Below are positions 7,085 to 11,446 of a stretch of DNA of 11,446 bases, piece by piece. The notes beneath the pieces were generated by a model, which saw only the letters and a list, made by a program, of their open reading frames with translations, did no database searches and was not told where the DNA came from. The position numbers were made by a program, and so were the translations under genes. Every line of letters starts with the position of its first letter. Position 1 is the first letter of the stretch. This DNA is from an uncultured Rhodospirillaceae bacterium (GTDB lineage: Bacteria; Pseudomonadota; Alphaproteobacteria; Rhodospirillales; UBA2165): positions 1 through 11,446 of the forward strand of contig CAJWIB010000052.1 of assembly GCA_913041095.1 (NCBI GenBank). Reading direction: 5' to 3'.

Positions 7085-7120
7085 AAAAAAATGGGTCTGG
7101 TGAATAAATCACCAGACCCA
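7085..7120 (-). terminator. Strong rho-independent terminator upstream of the Fe-S operon
   Basis: A perfect 12-base-pair stem (7092-7103 with 7109-7120, TGGGTCTGGTGA against TCACCAGACCCA) with a five-base loop. On the minus strand it is followed by seven T residues (7085-7091) and more T-rich sequence. It lies about 95 bases upstream of the Fe-S gene on the same strand. It can end the small RNA candidate described here, end the transcript of the small gene at 7372-7716, or act as an attenuator in the Fe-S operon leader. Confidence 0.9.
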
Positions 7121-7193
7121 ATCAGTCTCAGGGAACATGTGTTGGGTCGGTAGGAAGACCCAACTGGCGATCAGATCGCCGGAGAGCTATCCC
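7085..7193 (-). ncRNA. Structured RNA candidate: small RNA or attenuator leader
   Basis: Read on the minus strand, about 109 bases fold into four successive hairpins: CCGGGA/TC(T)CCGG with a one-base bulge (7179-7195), GGCGATC/GATCGCC (7166-7180, its closing end sharing bases with the first so the two compete slightly), GTTGGGTC/GACCCAAC with the loop UUCCUACC (7141-7164), and the terminator (7092-7120). A weak promoter candidate precedes it: CCGACA (7221-7226), 17 bases, TATTCT (7198-7203). The pyrimidine loop is complementary to Shine-Dalgarno-like GGUAGGAA, as in antisense-type small RNAs. The third hairpin's second arm can also pair with the first arm of the terminator (7142-7148 with 7115-7121), a possible antiterminator. 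It matches no RNA family that I can name. Confidence 0.5.
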
Positions 7194-7361
7194 GGTAAGA
7201 ATATATCATCAGATATAATCTGTCGGGGTAGCAGAAATTCCTAAATTCAATTCTACATTTCTCCCACTCACTCAGTATCGTTTTAGTTTCCTGACCTACT
7301 GATCTTTCCGGTATCGCTCCCTCAACTTCGGTAAACTTCCCAGATTTTTGGATTTAATGCC

Positions 7362-7375
7362 TTGATATTTATCAA
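7362..7375. promoter_or_regulatory. Perfect FNR consensus box
   Basis: TTGATATTTATCAA is an exact TTGAT-N4-ATCAA, the consensus site of FNR-type regulators. It overlaps the stop codon of the small minus-strand gene (7372-7374) and lies about 170 bases upstream of the structured RNA candidate and about 375 bases upstream of the Fe-S gene. I find no good -10 hexamer at the class II distance on either strand, so its target promoter is uncertain. Confidence 0.55.
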
Positions 7376-7716
7376 TTGACGGCAGTTTTTTGCAAAATTT
7401 CGCTATTTACTGCCAAATGTTTAATTTCTTTTCCAATTAATTGCCATCTGGTGCGGCCTTGATAATTGCCCGCCAACAGCAATTCGTTGGCGCGGATGTC
7501 GGCCTGATGCTTCGCTTCGCTGCCAAATCTTTCTATAAATTTGACTGCAGCAGCTCGAATACTAGAGGGATCGGTGACATCCAAGTTGTTTTTACGACTA
7601 TCTTGGGAATCATTAGTTTGATGGACCGGTGGACGCGCACCGGAACTATCCGACGGGCAAAGAGCTGCCTGTGAGTACCTAAGGAACCTTGAACAACGCT
7701 GATCTCTGTGGGCCAT
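7372..7716 (-). CDS. Small hypothetical protein
   Basis: Up to 114 residues from the ATG at 7716. The part from about residue 48 (TDPSSIRAAAVKFIERFG, then QADIRANELLLAGN and TRWQLIGKEIKHL) looks like a genuine amphipathic helical protein. It recalls a widespread type of short alphaproteobacterial protein of unknown function with the pattern RAA..(L/I)IE(R/K)(Y/F)G...A..RA.EL...G....W..I...I. The first 45 residues are Ser/Arg/Pro-rich and look less protein-like. No Shine-Dalgarno sequence is seen before 7716, and a TTG at 7584 is an alternative start close to the conserved-looking core. Upstream on the minus strand are TATAAA (7753-7758) and an FNR-like box centred about 40 bases before the predicted transcript start, which suggests oxygen-linked expression. 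Function unknown. Confidence 0.5.
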   Translation of the reverse strand: MAHRDQRCSRFLRYSQAALCPSDSSGARPPVHQTNDSQDSRKNNLDVTDPSSIRAAAVKFIERFGSEAKHQADIRANELLLAGNYQGRTRWQLIGKEIKHLAVNSEILQKTAVN

Positions 7717-7752
7717 AGTCTGCTAAGAACCGATTGCGAAAGTTGATACAAT

Positions 7753-7792
7753 TTTATAGTCTCTAGAAAATAAATAAATTGACGATGGTCAA
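7753..7792 (-). promoter_or_regulatory. FNR-like promoter of the small hypothetical gene
   Basis: TATAAA (7753-7758, minus strand) is a good -10 element. Its centre is 30 bases from the centre of the FNR-like box at 7779-7792, so the box would sit near -40 of a start at about 7746, close to the classical -41.5 position for activation. The leader to the ATG at 7716 would be about 30 bases. Confidence 0.42.
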
Positions 7793-7823
7793 ATCAAACA
7801 CATTGTTATTCGAAAGAAATAAT
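7779..7823 (+). promoter_or_regulatory. FNR-like box and promoter of the FNR-like regulator gene
   Basis: TTGACGATGGTCAA (7779-7792) is a TTGAC-N4-GTCAA box of the FNR/FixK/FnrL type. Downstream on the plus strand AATAAT (7818-7823) matches the -10 consensus at 5 of 6 positions; a start near 7830 would put the box at about -44. This arrangement fits autoregulation of the regulator at 7854. The same box faces the divergent small gene. Confidence 0.5.
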
Positions 7824-7853
7824 TTTTTCTTTTGAGTAATCTGAGGGAATATG

Positions 7854-8585
7854 ATGGCAGACCAGAATCCAGACCAGGGTTCTTTAAATTGTTTTACGTG
7901 TCAGACACGCGACCGGACTGAATGGTGCGTGCTGGACGATGCTGAGCTGCAACTGCTCAATAAAGGGCGTGTGACCAAAGAATATCTGCCGGGCGAAGTG
8001 ATCTTCCATGAAGGTGATCCCTGCCGTGGCGTGTTTTGTTTGGAAACTGGTATGGTTGGTGTTCGTAAAACGGACGCTGACGGTAATTCGGTGCTGCTCT
8101 ATTTAGTGACACCCGGCGACACTCTTGGCTACCGTGCCATGCTGGCGGGTGAAGATTACCGGGCCAGTGCAGAAGCTTTGGAACCAACACGCATCTGCGT
8201 CATTGATGTGCCGACCGTACGATCTTTGCTGGGGCATAATCCGGCCTTGGGCTTGCGCTATCTCAAACGCGTGTCGATGTCGCTCGGTAATGCGGAAGAA
8301 AAAATTCTTCACAACGCAACTCTTTCAGTGCGCGCCCGGTTTGCCCATTTGTTGCTGGTGCTAATTGATAAATATGGTGAGAAGAGCACTAATGGACCAA
8401 CTGAGTTCGAATTGCCGCTATCACGTCATGATTTGGCGTCAATGATCGGCACGACGCCGGAGTCAATGTCGCGAACGATCAAGAAAATGGAATCTGATGG
8501 AGTAGCTAGATTTACCGGCCGCATTGTTTACATCCCGGAGATTGAGACTTTAGTCCAGGAATTTGAACCGGATCACTTCGTTTAA
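7854..8585 (+). CDS. Crp/Fnr-family regulator, FNR-like Fe-S oxygen sensor
   Basis: A cytoplasmic dimeric regulator of 243 residues from the second ATG (7854), which has GAGGGA at a better distance (about six bases) than the ATG at 7851. Numbering from 7851: C14-x2-C17-x8-C26 at the N-terminus and C116 (in TRICVID) match the four [4Fe-4S] ligands of FNR in order, though E. coli FNR has C-x2-C-x5-C. C58 and C63 are extra. A cyclic-nucleotide-binding-like beta-roll (about 45-125: YLPGEVIFHEGD ... TPGDTLGYRAMLAGE) is followed by a long dimer helix and a winged helix-turn-helix with LSRHDLASMIGTTPESMSR (190-208). E204, S207 and R208 form the E-x-x-S-R triad that reads TTGA half-sites. It lacks the cAMP pocket of CRP as far as I can judge. 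Neighbouring TTGA-N6-TCAA boxes support autoregulation and control of the universal stress protein. Confidence 0.9.
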   Translation: MADQNPDQGSLNCFTCQTRDRTEWCVLDDAELQLLNKGRVTKEYLPGEVIFHEGDPCRGVFCLETGMVGVRKTDADGNSVLLYLVTPGDTLGYRAMLAGEDYRASAEALEPTRICVIDVPTVRSLLGHNPALGLRYLKRVSMSLGNAEEKILHNATLSVRARFAHLLLVLIDKYGEKSTNGPTEFELPLSRHDLASMIGTTPESMSRTIKKMESDGVARFTGRIVYIPEIETLVQEFEPDHFV

Positions 8586-8756
8586 ACTTTAGCGCACACC
8601 CCTTGAAAGAGAAAAAGCAATCACCATGTTAGGAATAAGAACACTCCCGACAAAATTGTCGCCCGATTTCAAAAGGTGATCGACAAGCTTAAATCTCAAC
8701 ACCAAGCTATCATCGAGAATTATCAGTTATCGGAATACCGCAGATTGAACTTAAAA
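8586..8756. other. Intergenic region without a convincing gene
   Basis: This 171-base gap separates the convergent FNR-like and universal stress protein genes. An ATG at 8624 opens only a 17-codon frame. Another plus-strand frame is open from about 8604 and encodes KIVARFQKVIDKLKSQHQ, then IIENYQLSEYRRLNLKL, a helix-like stretch that runs into the end of the stress-protein gene; it has no ATG or ribosome site, so a gene remnant or chance is more likely. I see no strong hairpin with a T tract here. Confidence 0.4.
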
Positions 8757-9587
8757 TTAGTGCGCCATGAGTACTGGCATTGTCATGTGATCAAGCATAT
8801 GTGCGGTGACACCGCCTAACACCAGCTCGCGCCAGCGCGAATGTCCATAGGCGCCCATGACAAATAAATCGACCCCTTTATCGGCTGCCCGCGACAATAA
8901 TATATCAGCGATACCGATATCATTTACAGTAATCGACTGGGCTTCGACATTGATGCCGTGGCGAGAGAGATGCAGGCTAATGTCGGCACAAGGTGTTTCA
9001 CCATGCTCATCACTGTCATTTGGATTAATCGCAATAATGTCGACTTTTCCGGCATCATTGATCAACGGAATAGCATCATGAACGGCGCGTGCCGCTTGGG
9101 CGCTTGCATCCCAGCCAACCATTACCCGTGTGCCGATATTTCTTATGTCGGTGCTATAGGGAACAATCAATACCGGGCGACCGATAGTTAAAATGAGCAC
9201 ATCGGGTAGATCTCCAAATTGAATAGCCGCATTAGGATTTCGCTGTCCTAAAATCAGCAAATCGCAATATCTTGATTGCAACCGAATAACATCGATCGGG
9301 TTGCCTTCAGCTTTGCGCCATTCATGAGCGACATCGGCGTTCTTGACAATCTCGTAGAAATTTAACTCAGCCTTTTTTGCATCTTCATCCGAAAGCTCGG
9401 TCTGCTGTTCGATATATTCAGGAGGCAGTTGCGCCATGTCTTGAAGCGGCGGGATATAGAGATTGGGTACAACATATAAACCTGTCAGATGGGCATCGTG
9501 TTGAGCCGCTACTTGGATAGCTATTTCCAATCTGGCTTGAGACTGCTCGAAAGAGTCTACATGGACAAGAATATCTTTATACTGCAT
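8757..9587 (-). CDS. Tandem-domain universal stress protein (UspA family)
   Basis: A 276-residue cytoplasmic protein with two UspA domains: about 1-145, starting MQYKDILVHVD, and about 150-276, starting TRVMVGWDAS. The second domain has the nucleotide-binding-type motif MGAYGHSR...LGGVT (244-261) and ends MPVLMAH. The first domain lacks a clear G-x2-G-x9-G motif (it reads LGQRNPNAAIQFGDLPD), so it is probably degenerate. The start at 9587 is preferred because GAGGG lies eight bases upstream; the ATG at 9617 has no ribosome site. Such proteins often belong to FNR or low-oxygen regulons, and an FNR-like box lies at the classical activating position here. Role inferred: survival under low oxygen or energy stress. 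It converges with the FNR-like regulator gene. Confidence 0.92.
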   Translation of the reverse strand: MQYKDILVHVDSFEQSQARLEIAIQVAAQHDAHLTGLYVVPNLYIPPLQDMAQLPPEYIEQQTELSDEDAKKAELNFYEIVKNADVAHEWRKAEGNPIDVIRLQSRYCDLLILGQRNPNAAIQFGDLPDVLILTIGRPVLIVPYSTDIRNIGTRVMVGWDASAQAARAVHDAIPLINDAGKVDIIAINPNDSDEHGETPCADISLHLSRHGINVEAQSITVNDIGIADILLSRAADKGVDLFVMGAYGHSRWRELVLGGVTAHMLDHMTMPVLMAH

Positions 9588-9627
9588 TGATCCACCCTCT
9601 GCATTAGCCTGTTGCATTATTTTTTAA

Positions 9628-9669
9628 CTAATAACGCCAAGTTGAGAGGTTGGCATTGATGAATGTCAA
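9628..9669 (-). promoter_or_regulatory. FNR-activated promoter candidate of the universal stress protein
   Basis: TTGATGAATGTCAA (9656-9669) is a TTGAT-N4-GTCAA box. On the minus strand TATTAG (9628-9633) matches the -10 consensus at 4 of 6 positions, and its centre is exactly 32 bases from the centre of the box, which places the box at -41.5 of a start near 9621. The leader to the ATG at 9587 would be about 33 bases. This is the best of the three FNR-like sites by geometry. Confidence 0.6.
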
Positions 9670-9674
9670 GGTAG

Positions 9675-10016
9675 TTTAATGAAGACGGTTTAACTGGCGT
9701 GACAATTGATGGCGTTGCCGCGGATCCAACGGTGTTTAATCTGGATATTACCGATATCGCTACCATCGATGCTGTTCTGGCGCAGGTCCGTTCGACGGCT
9801 GAAACGCTGGAACCTGAAGCAAACGTGCTATCGATTCGTGAGGAATTTAACAACAAGCTGATAAACTCGCTTGAAAAAGGTGAAGCAAAGCTGCTCGAAG
9901 CCGATTTAAACGAGCAGGCTACAACTGCACTTTCGTTGTAAACGCGTACCCAATTATCCGCATCAGCGCTTAAGGTAACAGCTCAAACTGAGCGCGCTAT
10001 CCTGCAACTCTTTTAG
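9675..10016 (+). pseudogene. Flagellin C-terminal remnant with an in-frame stop
   Basis: Read in the frame of the GTG at 9699, the sequence encodes a flagellin C-terminus: NLDITDIATIDAVLAQVRS (domain D1 helix), then IREEFNNKLINSLEKGEAKL and EADLNEQATTALSL. At 9939-9941 a TAA interrupts, and the same frame continues as TRTQLSASALKVTAQ, then TERAILQLF and a TAG at 10014-10016. In flagellins of this type the interrupted position is normally Gln (LALQTRQQLS), so a CAA-to-TAA change explains it. There is no N-terminal D0/D1 half: the frame is closed by a TAG at 9672-9674 just upstream, and no ribosome site precedes the GTG. A real flagellin is usually 270 residues or more. This is a fragment of a lost gene, without flagellar neighbours in the window. 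Confidence 0.85.
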
Positions 10017-10024
10017 GTAATTCC

Positions 10025-10057
10025 CCCCTTGACGGGGCGCTTTAATCTGCCAAATTA
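10025..10057 (+). promoter_or_regulatory. Heat-shock (RpoH-type) promoter candidate for hsp20
   Basis: CCCCTTGAC (10025-10033) followed after about 17 bases by CCAAATTA (10050-10057). The CCCTTGA-type -35 is characteristic of RpoH promoters; the -10 half is a weaker match. A start near 10064 would give a leader of about 134 bases before hsp20, long enough for the thermometer structure. Confidence 0.5.
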
Positions 10058-10063
10058 GACTAT

Positions 10064-10197
10064 GTTCGAGGTTCGAGCGGATATGCCGAGGGACTTAATT
10101 GGTCGCGGCAGCGTTCGAAAAATTGCAGAATATTTGGCTGAAAGGTGCCGCTTAAGGGCCTTTTTAAGCCAAAGCTCGCTTTTAGAGGAGGGGTTCG
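10064..10197 (+). promoter_or_regulatory. ROSE-like RNA thermometer in the hsp20 leader
   Basis: The leader can fold into at least three hairpins: GCCG/CGGC with inner GAC/GTC (10085-10109), GCTTAA/TTAAGC (10150-10169), and a final one in which CUCGCU (10175-10180) pairs with the Shine-Dalgarno AGGAG (10186-10190) across the loop UUUAG. In this last stem the G at 10178 is left unpaired. This is the hallmark of ROSE elements: a U-Y-G-C-U motif masking the ribosome site with a bulged G, opening at higher temperature. Position, length and the downstream gene class all fit. The fold was drawn by hand, not computed. Confidence 0.6.
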
Positions 10198-10680
10198 ATG
10201 TCTCGTCAGCCGGTTTTTGATAGCCCACTGCTGTTGGGATTTGATCATTTTGAACGCGTCTTGGATCGCGTCACGAAATCTTCCGCCGAAGGCTATCCAC
10301 CCTACAATATCGAACAAGTTAGTGAAGAAGAGTTGCGTATTACCCTGGCGGTTGCTGGCTTTTCGATGGATGATCTGGAAGTCACCACTGAGGATAATCA
10401 GCTGGTGATCCGGGGCCGTAATTCAGAAGATGAATCGGCACGCATCTATCTTCATCGCGGCATTGCCGCCCGCCAATTCCAGCGCAGCTTCGTGTTGGCG
10501 GAAGGAATTGAAGTTGTAGCCGCACGGCTTGAGGATGGCTTGTTGCATATTGATTTGGCACGCCCAATTCCGGAACCGGAAGTTCGCAAAATTAAGATTG
10601 AGAAAGTTCAATCAAGTGCTAAAACCAGCGCTAAGACAATTGACTTGGACCCGGAAAGTCCAATTGTATCTGGAAATTGA
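10198..10680 (+). CDS. Small heat-shock protein Hsp20 (IbpA-like)
   Basis: A 160-residue ATP-independent holdase chaperone that binds unfolding proteins in the cytoplasm and hands them to DnaK/ClpB. The alpha-crystallin domain covers about 34-135, beginning PPYNIEQVSEEELRITLAV and ending EVRKIKIE, with the conserved A-R-L-E-D-G-L-L-H-I core (109-118). The short N-terminal arm (FDHFERVLDR, 15-24) is typical of class A alphaproteobacterial IbpA-like proteins. The C-terminal tail is longer than usual (about 25 residues, Ser/Lys-rich, ending SPIVSGN) and has no clear I-x-I motif beyond KIKI. The ATG is preceded by AGGAGGGG, which a thermometer hairpin can hide. The DUF1150 gene follows after 22 bases, almost surely in the same transcript. 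Confidence 0.94.
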   Translation: MSRQPVFDSPLLLGFDHFERVLDRVTKSSAEGYPPYNIEQVSEEELRITLAVAGFSMDDLEVTTEDNQLVIRGRNSEDESARIYLHRGIAARQFQRSFVLAEGIEVVAARLEDGLLHIDLARPIPEPEVRKIKIEKVQSSAKTSAKTIDLDPESPIVSGN

Positions 10681-10702
10681 GAAAACAAGAATAGGTCTCA
10701 AA

Positions 10703-10948
10703 ATGACGCAGTATGATGATCCAGTAGCAAATAACGCCGCCATCGAGTTGCATGGTGATTTCACCGGCGGCGAGTTTATCTATCTCGGACTGGATGAAAT
10801 AGCCTATATCAAACCTGTTGAAGAAAACGGTGAGCACGCCTTCGGTATTTTTGCCGCTGATGGCGAGCAAATCGGCGCGGCTCCTGACTATAAGCTGGCC
10901 TGCGCCGTATCAATTCAGAACGACCTATATCCGGTTAGCGTCCACTAA
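10703..10948 (+). CDS. DUF1150 family protein
   Basis: An 81-residue protein of unknown function, found mainly in alphaproteobacteria next to hsp20 genes. Recognisable family features are the FIYLGLDEIAYIKPV segment (about 25-39), the HAFGIFAADGEQIGAA strand pair, and the C-terminal DLYPVSVH. The start at 10703 has AGGT (10693-10696) at a normal distance; a longer frame from 10529 lies inside hsp20 and is rejected. Co-transcription with hsp20 suggests a heat-shock-linked role, but no biochemical function is known to me. Confidence 0.88.
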   Translation: MTQYDDPVANNAAIELHGDFTGGEFIYLGLDEIAYIKPVEENGEHAFGIFAADGEQIGAAPDYKLACAVSIQNDLYPVSVH

Positions 10949-10952
10949 CCGG
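10931..10952. terminator. Stem-loop at the hsp20-DUF1150 operon end
   Basis: CCGGTTAG (10931-10938) pairs perfectly with CTAACCGG (10945-10952) around a six-base loop. It overlaps the stop codon of the DUF1150 gene and lies between two converging genes. The following bases (TTGTCCGCTTAA) are only mildly T-rich, so it may be a weak terminator or a mRNA 3' end stabiliser. Confidence 0.4.
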
Positions 10953-10982
10953 TTGTCCGCTTAATATTGTTGGAATTGGCGG

Positions 10983-11446
10983 TCAGGCGGCGCGGTGCGC
11001 TTCCTGTTCGGTGATCAACGCGTAAAGTGCTTCAGGACTGTCAGAGCCCCGCAGTTTATCGCAATTGGCTTTGTCCCGGAGCAGGCGTGAAACTTGCGCT
11101 AAGGCCTTTAAATGATCCGCCCCGGCTGATTCCGGTGCGAGCAGCAAGAAGATCAGGTCGACCGGACGCTCATCAATTGAATCAAAATCTACCGGCCGTT
11201 CGAGGCGGGCAAAAAAGCCGTGTAATTTATCTAAGGATTCAAGCTTGCCATGAGGGATCGCTATACCATCACCGACGCCCGTCGTACCAAGCTTTTCGCG
11301 TTCCAGCAGAATGTCAAAAATATCGCGTTCATTGTGCTCGATGACATCGGCAATTCGCTTTGACAACTCTTGTAATGCCTGTTTTTTGCTTGTTGCCTTA
11401 AGATTGGCGACAACGCATTCCGGTGTTAGTAGATCGGTGAGTTCCA
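10983..11446 (-). CDS. ptsN: PTS IIA-like nitrogen regulatory protein PtsN (5' end at window edge)
   Basis: The frame stays open to the window edge and reads (M)ELTDLLTPECVVANL..., the usual beginning of PtsN; only the first base of the presumed start codon is missing, giving a protein of about 154 residues. The phosphorylatable histidine is about H66 in GDGIAIPHGKL, and FLLLAPESAGADHLKALA is the second typical block. PtsN accepts phosphate from NPr in the nitrogen PTS and regulates potassium uptake, nitrogen and stress responses rather than carrying sugar. It converges with the hsp20-DUF1150 pair, an arrangement I associate with alphaproteobacteria, where hpf (ribosome hibernation factor) often lies just upstream of ptsN. 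Confidence 0.95.
   Translation of the reverse strand, partial: ELTDLLTPECVVANLKATSKKQALQELSKRIADVIEHNERDIFDILLEREKLGTTGVGDGIAIPHGKLESLDKLHGFFARLERPVDFDSIDERPVDLIFLLLAPESAGADHLKALAQVSRLLRDKANCDKLRGSDSPEALYALITEQEAHRAA

Noticed and set aside
7092..7140. A nine-codon minus-strand frame MFPETDWVW with two Trp codons running into the terminator stem, like a trp-type leader peptide.
   Set aside because: It has no Shine-Dalgarno sequence, the downstream genes are not tryptophan-related, and a frame this short is expected by chance.
8604..8760. Open plus-strand frame with helix-like residues after the FNR-like gene.
   Set aside because: There is no start codon with a ribosome site and it runs into the convergent stress-protein gene; not enough to call a gene.
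9588..9617. Ten-residue longer start of the universal stress protein (ATG at 9617).
   Set aside because: No ribosome site precedes it, while GAGGG precedes the ATG at 9587, where the typical UspA beginning MQYKDILVHVD starts.
10529..10702. Upstream extension of the DUF1150 frame into hsp20.
   Set aside because: The extension overlaps hsp20 in another frame; the ATG at 10703 has its own ribosome site and matches the usual family length.

Overview
This window looks like alphaproteobacterial DNA of intermediate G+C. The strongest taxonomic signs are the hsp20 - DUF1150 - (convergent) ptsN block at the right end, a ROSE-type RNA thermometer candidate in front of hsp20, and an alphaproteobacterial-type flagellin tail. 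The physiology suggested is that of a flexible aerobe/microaerobe: an FNR-type oxygen sensor, a tandem universal stress protein and three FNR-like boxes lie within about 2.4 kb.

Layout. (1) 1-1834, plus strand: a GntR/FCD regulator preceded by a long palindrome, a truncated OsmC-like gene and a short-chain dehydrogenase. (2) 1831-3042, minus strand: a Bcr/CflA-type MFS exporter whose stop codon interlocks with that of the dehydrogenase (CTAG). (3) 3104-6989, minus strand: an operon-like run reading QueG-like double Fe-S protein -> acyl-CoA synthetase with an unusual N-terminal HTH-like extension -> TetR regulator, followed by a small exported Gly/Ala-rich protein with its own promoter and terminator. 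(4) 6990-7850, mostly non-coding: two palindromes, a strong minus-strand terminator, a hairpin-rich RNA candidate, a perfect FNR consensus box and one small minus-strand gene. (5) 7851-9670: the FNR-like regulator and a universal stress protein, with FNR-like boxes upstream of both. (6) 9675-10016: a decayed flagellin C-terminus carrying an in-frame stop. (7) 10025-11446: an RpoH-like promoter, thermometer-like leader, Hsp20, DUF1150 and a ptsN gene cut by the window edge one base short of its presumed start codon.

How the parts may work together (inference). The FNR-like protein has four candidate cluster cysteines and the E-x-x-S-R recognition helix of regulators that read TTGA-N6-TCAA. The window holds three intergenic copies of TTGA(C/T)-N4-(A/G)TCAA, one between the regulator and the divergent small gene, one upstream of the stress protein, and one upstream of the structured-RNA/Fe-S operon region. 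This suggests a compact oxygen-responsive regulon that may include a small RNA or an attenuated leader. The GntR-SDR group and the Fe-S/CoA-ligase/TetR group look like two separate, locally regulated catabolic units whose substrates cannot be read from the sequence. No tRNA, rRNA, CRISPR array, insertion sequence or replication origin was seen.
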